NCBI GenBank assembly: GCA_013822275.1
Contig: PNKC01000011.1
Coordinates: forward strand, 1-63,128
From: Anaerolinea sp.
GTDB taxonomy: Bacteria; Chloroflexota; Dehalococcoidia; Tepidiformales; Tepidiformaceae
DNA: 63,128 nt
Direction: 5' to 3'
Both the position numbers and the translations under genes were made by a program. Below, in pieces: positions 49,607-58,112 of this stretch (the first letter of the stretch is position 1; each line of letters starts with the position of its first letter). Under the pieces are notes generated by a model, which saw only the letters and a program-made list of their open reading frames with translations, had not been told where the DNA came from and did no database searches.

Positions 49607-49668
49607 GAGAAATAGGATACGCCGCCCCGGCGGCGGGCGGGGATCAGGGCGCGCGGACCGGGCTCGTG

Positions 49669-49674
49669 TAGACT
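49669..49674 (+). promoter_or_regulatory. -10 hexamer for the leaderless membrane protein gene
   Basis: TAGACT lies 7 nt before the GTG at 49682. Confidence 0.5.
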
Positions 49675-49681
49675 TGCTGCC

Positions 49682-50602
49682 GTGACGTCTGAGAGCGAGC
49701 CAGCCGCTGAGCCCGGGCAAACGAGAGAATCCAAGCTCCAGGGGCTTCGTTCGAAGATCGGCGAGTTCCGGCCGGACGATCTGCTGCTCCTGGACGAGCT
49801 CACGGACCAGCTGGAGCGGACGCGGCGGCTGCTGCGAGGGGAGACCGAGGAGGCCGCCGAGGCGGCATTGGCGCGTTTCTCCGGGCAGGCCGAGGTGGAG
49901 GCGCGAATCGCGGCGGAACTCGCGGTGAGTGCCCCGTTGGCGCAGCCGGATCGCTTCGGCGAAGCCCACCGCCTCGCGATGCGGGCGGTCGAAGTGCTCG
50001 AACGGGAGGGCTCCCGGAGCCCGCGCGTCCCCCGCCTCGGGCCGCTCCGCCCCGTGGTGGAAGCCGGGGCTGAGTACATCGCTGAGTACATCGTAAAGTC
50101 CTACGCCGAAAACATCGTGACATCGCTGAAGAAACTGTATGCGCGGCGAGAGGCGCAGTGCGCGCCCCAGGCGCCGGAGCGCCGCCTCATCGCCCACGCC
50201 CGGCTGGAGATGGACCGCGTGGCCCCGACGTATTCTGGTGGGGGGCTGGGCGCGCCGTTCCTGCTGTTGGGGGGCTTGCTCGTGCCGCTCGTGGCCTCGG
50301 TCACCCAGTACGCCGGCGCCATCGACTTTGCCAACCGTTGGGTGCTGTTCGGCGGGCTGGGAGTGCTTTCCGTCCTCTTCTTTCTGCTTTCAGGAATGCT
50401 GCTGGCCGGGGCGTCCGTAGCCCGCCGGCGATCGAAGCTGATCATGCACCAGCCCCTGGCAGCACTCTGGGAGACCGTTGGACACGCCGGGAGGCCACCC
50501 GAGGACGACGCCACGCTGTTCGCGCTGGCTGCGCTCATCCTGACGGCGATGCTCTGGTTCGTGCTGCCGGCTGCCGGCGCGGTGATCTACTTCGTGCTTT
50601 AG
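49682..50602 (+). CDS. Membrane protein of unknown function
   Basis: A 306-residue protein with a helical soluble N-terminal half (LLLDELTDQLERTRRLLRGE) and three C-terminal membrane segments (about 193-213, 220-245, 283-305). I do not recognise the family. It starts with GTG. Convergent with the glutaredoxin-like gene. Confidence 0.7.
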   Translation: MTSESEPAAEPGQTRESKLQGLRSKIGEFRPDDLLLLDELTDQLERTRRLLRGETEEAAEAALARFSGQAEVEARIAAELAVSAPLAQPDRFGEAHRLAMRAVEVLEREGSRSPRVPRLGPLRPVVEAGAEYIAEYIVKSYAENIVTSLKKLYARREAQCAPQAPERRLIAHARLEMDRVAPTYSGGGLGAPFLLLGGLLVPLVASVTQYAGAIDFANRWVLFGGLGVLSVLFFLLSGMLLAGASVARRRSKLIMHQPLAALWETVGHAGRPPEDDATLFALAALILTAMLWFVLPAAGAVIYFVL

Positions 50603-50607
50603 CGGCC

Positions 50608-50868
50608 TTACCGGGAGGCGGCGTCCTGGAGAGCATCTTCCAACGCCTTTTCGTAAATCGGGGCGCGCGCGATTTCGCGGCCGCCTACCATGACGACCGG
50701 GATTTCGACCACGTAGCGCCGCAGCAACTCGTCGTCCGTCTCGATGTTGACGAGGGAGACGGCAAGCGGGATCTTCCGCCCAATGCGCGCAAGGAAGACT
50801 TCGGCCTCGTCGCAGAGCCCGCAGCCCGGCCGGCCGTAGAGGGTGACAGCGAGCGGCCGGCGCGCCAT
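50608..50868 (-). CDS. Glutaredoxin-like protein
   Basis: An 86-residue thioredoxin-fold protein with CGLC at 16-19 (YGRPGCGLCDEAE) and a cis-Pro loop IPVVMV. Its start overlaps the lgt stop by one base, so the two are co-translated. It probably acts in the cytoplasm as thiol donor. Confidence 0.85.
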   Translation of the reverse strand: MARRPLAVTLYGRPGCGLCDEAEVFLARIGRKIPLAVSLVNIETDDELLRRYVVEIPVVMVGGREIARAPIYEKALEDALQDAASR

Positions 50869-51815
50869 CAGGCGGGGCCGGCGGGGGCTTCTTCCGCGTC
50901 CGGGAGTGGAAGGTCGCCCCAGACGCGTTCCGCGTACTCGGGCGTGATGGGACCGGGCTTGCGGTAGGTGATGCCCGCAATGACGACGGCCAGGCCCAGC
51001 AACAGGCCGCTGACGAGTTGAGGCGCGGGGATGTCGAAGTAGGTCGTTTCGTCGATACGGGTGTAGGAGAGGAAGAAGCGCATGGTGGCGTACATGGCGA
51101 TGTAGCTGGCAAAGACCCAGCCCGGCACGCGGATAAAGCGCCGGGCGACGAGGAGGAGGATAGCCAGGATGGCGAGGTCGCCGAGCATTTCGTAGCCGCC
51201 AGCGGTGGGGTGGACGGCGCAGTTGCCGAGCGGGTCCTCGGCGAGCCGGGGGCACAGTTCGGGATAGCGGTCCTGGAAGTAGGTGTACTGCGGGCTGCCT
51301 GGGTTGGTGTACTCCACGCCCCAGGGCAGGCTTGTCTGCTTCGCGATGTGTTCGCCGTTGATCAGGTCTCCGAGGCGGCCGATCGCCTGGCCGAGGATCA
51401 TGCCAGGGGCGGCAGCATCCAGCGTGATGGCGATAGGCCACTTGTGCCACAGCGCGTAGATCAGTCCACCCACAACGCCGCCAATGAGGCCGCCGTAGAG
51501 GGTGATGCCACCTTCGGTGATGCCAGTCACGGCAGAGAGGGGGTCATCGCTGAATTTGCTGCCCCAGTGTTCGATGACGTAGAAGAGGCGAGCACCCACG
51601 ATCGCGCTGGGGACACCCACGAGGGCGATCTCCTGGGCCACTTCCGGCGGGATGCCGTCCTTCTTGCAGAGCCACACCGAGAGCGAGACACCGGCAAGGA
51701 TGCCGACGGCCGTGAACAGCCCGTGCCAGGTGAGGGTGAAGGGGCCAAATTCGGCGAGGGTGGGGTCCCACGAGATTGTGATCGAGAGAAACGGCAAGAA
51801 GGCGAGCAGGAACAT
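50868..51815 (-). CDS. lgt: Prolipoprotein diacylglyceryl transferase
   Basis: A 315-residue inner-membrane enzyme attaching diacylglycerol to lipobox cysteines. Sequences GLIGGVVGGLIYALW and GQAIGRLGDLINGEHIAK (the Lgt signature with G-R-x-G-N-like region), then PTAGGYEMLGDLAILA. Seven helices. It serves the many lipoproteins in this window. Confidence 0.93.
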   Translation of the reverse strand: MFLLAFLPFLSITISWDPTLAEFGPFTLTWHGLFTAVGILAGVSLSVWLCKKDGIPPEVAQEIALVGVPSAIVGARLFYVIEHWGSKFSDDPLSAVTGITEGGITLYGGLIGGVVGGLIYALWHKWPIAITLDAAAPGMILGQAIGRLGDLINGEHIAKQTSLPWGVEYTNPGSPQYTYFQDRYPELCPRLAEDPLGNCAVHPTAGGYEMLGDLAILAILLLVARRFIRVPGWVFASYIAMYATMRFFLSYTRIDETTYFDIPAPQLVSGLLLGLAVVIAGITYRKPGPITPEYAERVWGDLPLPDAEEAPAGPA

Positions 51816-51881
51816 CGGACGGTAGGTTACAGGCAGAACGCGGCACGGAATAGCGCCGCGCCGGCGCGTGCTAACCAGGCC

Positions 51882-52358
51882 TTACACCGGCAGCGGCAAC
51901 CCATTCGCCAGCGCTTCGCGGGCGGCGACCGCCAGCGCATCGCAGCGGTTGTGGCCGGCGTTGTCCATGTGCCCACGGACCCAGACCCATTCGACCGAGT
52001 GGCGGGCAACGAGTTCGCTGAGCTGTTTCCAGAGGTCCACGTTCTGCACGTCTTTCCTGTCAGCAGTACGCCAGCCATTGCGCTCCCAGTTGCGCACCCA
52101 GCCCCTGGAAAACCCGTTGTGGACGTAGGTGGAATCCGTGTGGATAACCACGTCGCACGGTTTCTTCAGTGCGCGAAGGGCCATGATGGCCCCGGTGAGT
52201 TCCATGCGGTTGTTCGTGGAACCCGGTTCGGCGCCGCAGAGTTCGCGCGTCTTCCCGTGGACGGGGGAGATGAGGAGCGCGGCCCAGCCACCCCAGCCAG
52301 GATTCGGCGAGCAGGCGCCGTCGCAGTAGACGTGGACGAGCGGGCGGGACTGCGGCAC
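51882..52358 (-). CDS. rnhA: Ribonuclease HI
   Basis: A 158-residue RNase H with YCDGACSPNPGWGGWAALL, NRMELTGAIMALRALKK, IHTDSTYVHNGFSRGWVRNW and a C-terminal RGHMDNAGHNRCDALAV, covering the DEDD catalytic residues. It removes RNA from RNA-DNA hybrids. Confidence 0.95.
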   Translation of the reverse strand: MPQSRPLVHVYCDGACSPNPGWGGWAALLISPVHGKTRELCGAEPGSTNNRMELTGAIMALRALKKPCDVVIHTDSTYVHNGFSRGWVRNWERNGWRTADRKDVQNVDLWKQLSELVARHSVEWVWVRGHMDNAGHNRCDALAVAAREALANGLPLPV

Positions 52359-52396
52359 GGCCTCAGGTTACCGCATTCGCCGGAAAGAGGGCGCCA

Positions 52397-52687
52397 CTAA
52401 TCGGCGGGGCGGGCGTCGTCGCGGATCATCTGGCAGAGGTGGGCGAGCCGGCCGGCCGGGACGGAATCGCGGTACGTTTCTTCCGTCCACAGGGCAAGGA
52501 TTTCCTCTTCGGGGGCATCTGGGTGTTGCTGGCGAATGCGGTTGTAGCGCTGGCTTCCGAACGACCGCATCCGGCGCAGCCACCAATCAGCTCGCTCCTG
52601 ACCGGAGAGTGTCAGCCACCAGCGGTTGTACTGGTATGCGAACTCAGGTCTGGTGTCCTTCGGAGTAGCAAGCGTCCAGCACCTCAC
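52397..52687 (-). CDS. Small hypothetical protein downstream of the nucleotidyltransferase
   Basis: A 96-residue protein, Trp/Arg rich, with RWWLTLSGQERADWWLRRMR and PEEEILALWTEETYRDSVP. It probably starts at GTG 52687, overlapping the nucleotidyltransferase 3' end by 44 bp. The pair may form a toxin-antitoxin-like unit, but this is only positional inference. Confidence 0.55.
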   Translation of the reverse strand: MRCWTLATPKDTRPEFAYQYNRWWLTLSGQERADWWLRRMRSFGSQRYNRIRQQHPDAPEEEILALWTEETYRDSVPAGRLAHLCQMIRDDARPAD

Positions 52688-53207
52688 GGAGGTTGAGGCG
52701 GTCAAGTTGCTGGGCAAAGTAGGGGTCGTCCTCATCAACTGCACCGGATGCCATTATCGTCCGGATGTCGGAGAACTGCATGCTCGAGTGGCTGGATCGC
52801 GCCCATTCGAGCTTGCTGAGCACGAGGTCAGGCGCGGTGGAAACCCAGAGTGGGTACCCGTGCCAGTCGAATACCTCGCGCCTCGCGAACTTTTCCAATT
52901 CAGCCGCGACCGGCTTCAGGACGATGAAGTCGAACTTGCCGCCGCCGCGGGGCATCACGTTGAACATGTCCCGGTCTCGCACGGACTCCTCAACCATTAC
53001 CGGGTCAACGAAGTAGCCATCCCTGAACGCGGCGACGAACGCCGGCACCTGCGAGGGGACGATGTCGAGAATGATGTCCGTATCGCCCGTGGCCCGATTC
53101 AGGCCATAGAAGTAGCCGGCAACGGAGCCGGTCAGCATGTAGGCAATGCCCGCGTCGTCGAGACGAATGGCGCACTCCATCAAGGGGTCGGTGTCTCCCG
53201 GGTTCAT
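52644..53207 (-). CDS. Nucleotidyltransferase-fold protein
   Basis: A 187-residue protein with a minimal nucleotidyltransferase fold: YMLTGSVAGYFYGLNRATGD, TDIILDIVPSQV (the D-x-D-like residues) and APDLVLSKLEWAR. Members include type IV antitoxin-toxin partners. ATG at 53207 overlaps the DinB stop. Confidence 0.8.
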   Translation of the reverse strand: MNPGDTDPLMECAIRLDDAGIAYMLTGSVAGYFYGLNRATGDTDIILDIVPSQVPAFVAAFRDGYFVDPVMVEESVRDRDMFNVMPRGGGKFDFIVLKPVAAELEKFARREVFDWHGYPLWVSTAPDLVLSKLEWARSSHSSMQFSDIRTIMASGAVDEDDPYFAQQLDRLNLREVLDACYSEGHQT

Positions 53208-53704
53208 CACTCCTCCCTCCTGGCGCGGCGGTATCGTACCTGCTCAAGCGTCTCGCCCAACGCTGATTCAAGCTGGGCGATGTGCTCGGCATCGTGGTTC
53301 GCCCAGGCAAGCAGGAACGTCGAAACGGTGAACACGCCGTGTTCAACCGTCCGCCCCCTGCGTCCCCAGTCGGATGGTTGCAGACCGCGGAGGATGGCGA
53401 CGCTCGCCTGGCGCTGGAGGGCGAAATCCGCGAGCAGCCAGTCTTTGCGGTCGCGGGTGTGGCTGCGGCGCGGTGCCCACTCGGCACCATCGATGAAACG
53501 GAGGGTAGGCGTCTCCTCGGCAAGCATCCGCTCCAGGGCAACGCGCATGCAAAGGTACTCGTCATCGCGGAAGTGGGCCAGGATCGTCCGCGCGTCCCAT
53601 TCGCCCGCCCGCGCCGCATCCAGTTCAGCATCGGTTGATTCAGCGATGAGGTGGGCAAGCGTGACGGGCGTGGCGGCGAGCTGGGCGATGAGTTCGGCGT
53701 GCAT
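53207..53704 (-). CDS. DinB-like protein
   Basis: A 165-residue DinB/DUF664-type four-helix protein: LAHLIAESTDAELDAARAGE, WDARTILAHFRDDEYLCMRV and AWANHDAEHIAQLE (the metal histidines). Unknown function. It is a second DinB-type protein in the window, only distantly similar to the one at 23304. Confidence 0.8.
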   Translation of the reverse strand: MHAELIAQLAATPVTLAHLIAESTDAELDAARAGEWDARTILAHFRDDEYLCMRVALERMLAEETPTLRFIDGAEWAPRRSHTRDRKDWLLADFALQRQASVAILRGLQPSDWGRRGRTVEHGVFTVSTFLLAWANHDAEHIAQLESALGETLEQVRYRRARREE

Positions 53705-53760
53705 GGCGGCATTGTATCCGGCGGCGGAGAGTGGCTCGTGCGCCGGGTGGCGGCGGCCTG

Positions 53761-53766
53761 TACGAT
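53761..53766 (+). promoter_or_regulatory. -10 hexamer for the leaderless hydrolase gene
   Basis: TACGAT lies 8 nt before the ATG at 53775. Confidence 0.5.
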
Positions 53767-53774
53767 TCGGCCGT

Positions 53775-54635
53775 ATGCGCCAGGTGAATGAATCGCGCGT
53801 CGGCGCGAACGGGATTGAACTTGCACTTTTCGAATGGCCGGGCGATGGCCCCACCGTGTTTTTCGCCCATGCCACGGGGTTCCACGCCCGCTGCTGGGAC
53901 CAGGTAATTGAGAGGCTGCCGGGATTCCACTGCTGGTCGATCGACATGCGCGGCCACGGACGCAGCGATAAGCCAGCACCCCCGTATTCATGGCGAAGCT
54001 TCGGAGAGGACGTGGCGACGGTGGCCGCGAAAGTTGGCATTTCCGGGGCGATCGGCGTGGGCCATTCCAAAGGGGGCTACGCCGTGACGCTGGCCGCAGC
54101 CCTGGAGCCACTGGTGTTTTCGAAGCTGCTGCTGGTGGACCCGGTGATCATGCCGAAGTCGGCGTACGTGCGCGTGCGCGAGGAATTGGCTGGTGACCAC
54201 TTCGCCGCGCGGCGGCGCAACGCATGGTCCTCCGCGGATGAGATGTTCGAGCGCTTCAAGGACCGGGCGCCATTCAACATCTGGGACCCGGCGGTACTCC
54301 GGGACTACTGTGAGTACGGCTTGCTGCCCGCGCCGGGGAGCGACGGGTATGTGCTGGCCTGCCCGCCGGAGATCGAAGCGGCAACCTACGCCGCCAGCGC
54401 GGGCGAGGACATCTATGAGCAGATCGAGAAAGTCACGATCCCGGTGCGCATCCTGCGCGCGCGGGACCGGACCGGGCCCGTGGCGGGCGATATGAGCGGG
54501 TCGCCGACGAACCCGGACCTGGCTTCACACTTCGCGAACGCACTGGACGTGCCATTGCCGCAATATACGCATTTCATGCCCATGGAAGACCCCGGGTTCA
54601 TCGCGGCCCAGGTTAAGGAGATGGCGAGCGGCTGA
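53775..54635 (+). CDS. Alpha/beta hydrolase
   Basis: A 286-residue hydrolase: HATGFHARCWDQV (oxyanion loop), SIDMRGHGRSDKP, nucleophile elbow GVGHSKGGYAVTL, and a late histidine in YTHFMPMEDP. The elbow GHSKGG is the same type as in the pseudogene at 14189-14611. Substrate unknown. Confidence 0.88.
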   Translation: MRQVNESRVGANGIELALFEWPGDGPTVFFAHATGFHARCWDQVIERLPGFHCWSIDMRGHGRSDKPAPPYSWRSFGEDVATVAAKVGISGAIGVGHSKGGYAVTLAAALEPLVFSKLLLVDPVIMPKSAYVRVREELAGDHFAARRRNAWSSADEMFERFKDRAPFNIWDPAVLRDYCEYGLLPAPGSDGYVLACPPEIEAATYAASAGEDIYEQIEKVTIPVRILRARDRTGPVAGDMSGSPTNPDLASHFANALDVPLPQYTHFMPMEDPGFIAAQVKEMASG

Positions 54636-54682
54636 GGAACACGCGGGGCCGCCTGCGCGTTCTGCATGGTGGAGGTGGTCCA

Positions 54683-55687
54683 ATGCGTTGGCGAATCACG
54701 GCCCTTGTTGGTGGCGCAACGCTGGCGATGACGGTGCTTGCCTGCAACGCCGTGGACGACCGGGATGGGACGGTCTCGGCGACGCCGGGCGGGCGGGCGA
54801 AGCTCGGCGAATCCGCCCTGCACCTGGCGAGGTTGGACGCCAGCCGCCAGGCGAAGGTTGAGCCGCTTGAAGTACGGATCAAAAGCCTGCGCCACGCGGG
54901 CTGGGATAGCTGCCTGGGATTCACGACTTCAGCAACCCAGGTTTGCCGGGAGCTGTTCGTGGGCGGGTACATCGCGCGTTTCGACGCTGGCGGCAGGGAG
55001 TGGCGCTACCACATCGCGGGGAGCGAGTGGGTTGGCCCGGTTGACCCCGCGAAGGGGACGGTGAACGACGGCTCGCCGGTGCCGCCCGAGATCCAGGCGG
55101 ACCTGAACAGCGCGCTTGCCCAGTACGTGCGGGCGGAACTGACACAGCTTCGTTCCAGGGATACCGGCGGCCCGGTGACGGCGGTCATCACGGCGATCGC
55201 GCCGGTGGGCATGAGCGGCAGTTGCCTCGGCTTCGCCCTGGACAGCAATCCCGTGTGCACCGCCGACCTCGTGCCCGGCGCGGTGGTGCTGCTCGCCGCG
55301 TCCAACGGCAAGACCTACCGGTACCATGTTGCCCAGTCTGGTGTCGTTGCGACGGACTTCGAGAGAGGGAAGGCGATCGTGGAGCCCGACCCGGCGGACG
55401 TATCGCTCCAGGATCGGATGCGCGCCGACCTGGCCGGCCGGGTGAAGCAGCCGCTGGCCTCCATCTCCATGGTGGCCTTCCGCCACGTCGTCTGGTCCGA
55501 TGGCTGCCTTGGTATCCAACTGCCCGGCCGGATGTGCACCCAGGCGCTGGTGCCGGGGTTCTACGCCGAGGTGGCGGACGAAAAGGGCGAGGTATACCGG
55601 TATCACGGGGCGAACGGACAGTTCGTTAACGCAACGCTGGAGCGGGGCGCCATCCTCGGGCCGCCGCCGCCCGCCGCACGCCCATAG
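54683..55687 (+). CDS. Lipoprotein with three internal repeats
   Basis: A 334-residue lipoprotein: signal ALVGGATLAMTVLAC, then three tandem repeats of about 95-100 residues. Each has a central CLGF/CLGI, a second Cys, an L-x-PG-like turn and G-x-x-YRYH: WDSCLGFTTSATQVC...WRYHIAG, SGSCLGFALDSNPVC...YRYHVAQ and SDGCLGIQLPGRMC...YRYHGAN. The repeated cysteine pairs suggest a disulphide per repeat. GGAGG precedes the ATG. Function unknown. Confidence 0.8.
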   Translation: MRWRITALVGGATLAMTVLACNAVDDRDGTVSATPGGRAKLGESALHLARLDASRQAKVEPLEVRIKSLRHAGWDSCLGFTTSATQVCRELFVGGYIARFDAGGREWRYHIAGSEWVGPVDPAKGTVNDGSPVPPEIQADLNSALAQYVRAELTQLRSRDTGGPVTAVITAIAPVGMSGSCLGFALDSNPVCTADLVPGAVVLLAASNGKTYRYHVAQSGVVATDFERGKAIVEPDPADVSLQDRMRADLAGRVKQPLASISMVAFRHVVWSDGCLGIQLPGRMCTQALVPGFYAEVADEKGEVYRYHGANGQFVNATLERGAILGPPPPAARP

Positions 55688-55697
55688 CGGATCGCGC

Positions 55698-56435
55698 TTA
55701 TCCGAACTGGATGAGCCGGTGCATCTCCCAGACCAGCACCTCAGCGCCCTGGCTGCCCGCTGTCATCGTTAACCCGTCCGTAAGCGTGACGCGGGCCGCG
55801 TCCCCGGCGGTGAGCTTGCCGGAGCCTTCAAGGTCGATTTCGCCGATGGCGGTGAAGACGTGGATGAACGGCGCATCCGGAAGGCGGACCTTCTCGCCCG
55901 CCTTCAAGCGGCCGGCCCAGAGGACGGCCCCGTCCTGGCGGATCGAGATGGCGGCATCGTGGCCCTGGCCGGAAGCGACGGGCACGAGCCCGCCCTTCGC
56001 CAGCTCGCCGTTGATGTCCAGCTCCATGTAGGCGGGCCGCACTTTCTCCGTATCTGGCACCACCCACATCTGCACGAGCTCAACGTCGCCGCCCTTCGTC
56101 GCGTTCATCTCCGAGTGGAAGATGCCGGTGCCGGCGCTCATGCGCTGCGCGAGGCCCGGGTGGATGAGGCCCTTGTGGCCTTCGGAGTCTTTGTGCTCCA
56201 GTTCTCCGCGCAGCACCCAGGTGACGATCTCCATGTCCCGGTGGGGGTGCGTGGAAAAGCCGGTTTCCGGCTTGATGATGTCGTGGTTGCTTACGAGGAG
56301 GAGGCCGAAGTGGGTGTTGTTGGGGTCGTAGTGGGGGCCGAAGGAGAAGGAGTGGCGCGAATCGAGCCAGCCGATCTGCGTGGCCATGCGCTCCTCGGAG
56401 CGGCGGACGTCGATTGCGGGCTGAAGTGCGGGCAT
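55698..56435 (-). CDS. Pirin family protein
   Basis: A 245-residue pirin with two cupin barrels: THPHRDMEIVTWVLRGELEH with the metal ligands (His, His, Glu), and MSAGTGIFHSEMNATK. Many bacterial pirins are quercetin 2,3-dioxygenases or redox regulators. Divergent from the MarR gene with shared operators at 56472-56533. Confidence 0.92.
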   Translation of the reverse strand: MPALQPAIDVRRSEERMATQIGWLDSRHSFSFGPHYDPNNTHFGLLLVSNHDIIKPETGFSTHPHRDMEIVTWVLRGELEHKDSEGHKGLIHPGLAQRMSAGTGIFHSEMNATKGGDVELVQMWVVPDTEKVRPAYMELDINGELAKGGLVPVASGQGHDAAISIRQDGAVLWAGRLKAGEKVRLPDAPFIHVFTAIGEIDLEGSGKLTAGDAARVTLTDGLTMTAGSQGAEVLVWEMHRLIQFG

Positions 56436-56472
56436 TGGTGAGGACCTCCCGGAGTTGGCGTGCGGCCAACTC

Positions 56473-56486
56473 GTTGCGTGTACAAC
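56473..56486. promoter_or_regulatory. MarR-type palindromic operator 1
   Basis: GTTGCGTGTACAAC is a near-palindrome, with the adjacent bases matching the second site. It lies 37 bp before the pirin start. Confidence 0.7.
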
Positions 56487-56518
56487 TATCTTAGCAGAGG
56501 CACGGCCGCCACACAAGA

Positions 56519-56532
56519 GTTGCATGTGCAAC
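56519..56532. promoter_or_regulatory. MarR-type palindromic operator 2
   Basis: GTTGCATGTGCAAC is a near-perfect palindrome (AGTTGCA-TG-TGCAACT) centred 46 bp from operator 1, between the two divergent genes and just before the MarR start. Confidence 0.75.
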
Positions 56533-56553
56533 TACCTCGTCTATCATCACCGC

Positions 56554-56994
56554 ATGGCCAACAGCATCCCTTCGGCGGCCACCATGCGGGCCTGGCGGGC
56601 GTTCCTGGAAGCACACTCGCGGTTGACGACAAGGCTGGGCGACGAGCTGGAAGCTGAGACGGGCCTGCCCCTGAGCTGGTATGACGTGTTGGTGCACCTG
56701 GCCGAAGCGACCGGAAACCGGCTGCGGATGACTGACCTCGCCGGGGCGGTGCTGCTCAGCAAGAGCGGACTGACGCGGCTCGTGGACCGGCTGTGCGCGG
56801 CTGGCCTGGTCGCGCGCTGCCCCGACCCGGACGACCGCCGGGGCACGTTTGTGGAACTGACGGAAGCGGGGAGGAACCGTCTTCGCGCGGCCTCGCCGGT
56901 GCATCTGCGGGGGATTGAGGAGCACTTCGGCCGGCACTTCACCGGACCCGAGGCGACGGCCCTGGCGACGCTCCTCGGCCGCATTCAGCGGTGA
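56554..56994 (+). CDS. MarR-family regulator
   Basis: A 146-residue MarR protein with the wHTH LSWYDVLVHLAEATGNRLRM, LAGAVLLSKSGLTRLVDRLC and DPDDRRGTFVELTEAGRNRL. It likely represses itself and the divergent pirin gene through the two operators. The ATG at 56554 lies 21 bp past operator 2. Confidence 0.9.
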   Translation: MANSIPSAATMRAWRAFLEAHSRLTTRLGDELEAETGLPLSWYDVLVHLAEATGNRLRMTDLAGAVLLSKSGLTRLVDRLCAAGLVARCPDPDDRRGTFVELTEAGRNRLRAASPVHLRGIEEHFGRHFTGPEATALATLLGRIQR

Positions 56995-57057
56995 GCGGGA
57001 GACGGAGGGGGCCGCGAAGCGTAGGATCCCGCCATTACCGCAGGGGAGCGCGAGAAC

Positions 57058-57984
57058 GTGGCCACAGCCCAGCCGTTGCCGTCCCAGGACGACGTCCTGA
57101 AGTACTTCGAGACATGCACCAACTGGGGCCGCTGGGGCCCCGATGACAGCGCGGGCACCGTCAACTTGATTACGCCGGACAAGCGCCGCGAGGCCGCGGG
57201 ACTGGTGAAGACCGGCCGGGCAGTTTCCCTCTCGTACCCATGGAACCGGGTGGGCGGGCCCGGGAACTGGAACCCCGCCCAGCATTTCATGCGGGTCACG
57301 CCGGAAGCGTCCGTGGACTACCTCGGCATCCTCTACCACGGCTACGCGACGACCCACATCGACGCGCTTTGCCACATCTTCTGGCAGGGCAAGATGTGGA
57401 ACGGCAAGCCAATCGCGGACGTGACGAGCATCGGCGCGCGAAGCGGCGGGGTGGAAGCGTGGAGCAACGGCATCGCGACGCGCGGCGTCCTCCTCGATAT
57501 CCCGCGCCTGCGCGGGGCCAGCCACGTCACTGTGGACAGCCCCGTCCGGGGTTGGGAGCTGGAAGCGGCGGCCGGGAAGCAGGGCACACCCCTCCGTCCG
57601 GGCGACGCCGTCGTCGTCTACAGCGGCCGGAACTCGTACTACGCGGCCAACCCGGACCATGTCCCCGGGATGTCGCCATCGCCGGGGCTGCACGCGGACT
57701 GCATCCCGGTGCTGAAGAAGGCTGACGCGGCGCTGCTTGGCTGGGACATGATGGACGCGAGGCCATCGGGGTATGAGATGTTCGACAATCCTCCAGCGCC
57801 GGGGGGGCCAGTGCATGTCCTGGCCATCGTCTACATGGGCCTGCCCCTTCTGGACAACGCGCTCCTGGAGCCGCTGGCCGAGGCGTGCGCGGAGGAAGGC
57901 CGCTGGGAGTTCATGCTGACCCTTAACCCCCTGCATGTCCGCGGCGGGACCGGATCGCCGGCGAACCCGATCGCCATCTTCTGA
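57058..57984 (+). CDS. Cyclase/kynurenine formamidase-like hydrolase
   Basis: A 308-residue metal hydrolase of the putative cyclase family: HGYATTHIDALCHIFW with metal histidines (HxxTHxDxxxH), NLITPDKRREAAGLV and DAVVVYSGRNSYYA. Family members hydrolyse formamides or lactams. GTG at 57058 is the start. Confidence 0.87.
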   Translation: MATAQPLPSQDDVLKYFETCTNWGRWGPDDSAGTVNLITPDKRREAAGLVKTGRAVSLSYPWNRVGGPGNWNPAQHFMRVTPEASVDYLGILYHGYATTHIDALCHIFWQGKMWNGKPIADVTSIGARSGGVEAWSNGIATRGVLLDIPRLRGASHVTVDSPVRGWELEAAAGKQGTPLRPGDAVVVYSGRNSYYAANPDHVPGMSPSPGLHADCIPVLKKADAALLGWDMMDARPSGYEMFDNPPAPGGPVHVLAIVYMGLPLLDNALLEPLAEACAEEGRWEFMLTLNPLHVRGGTGSPANPIAIF

Positions 57985-58072
57985 CTACGCGGGAAGAGCT
58001 GCGCTGCCGAATCTGGAAGTAGGCGCTCGTGGCGCCGGCCGCGGACACCTACTTGGCAGACGACTGCGAGGG

Positions 58073-58078
58073 TATAGT
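58073..58078 (+). promoter_or_regulatory. -10 hexamer before the coiled-coil gene pair
   Basis: TATAGT at 58073 would start transcription near 58085, consistent with GAGGA at 58101-58105 and GTG at 58113 as the true start, and inconsistent with the ATG at 58080. Confidence 0.5.
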
Positions 58079-58112
58079 GATGCAACGCCGGACCCAGATT
58101 GAGGATACCAAC

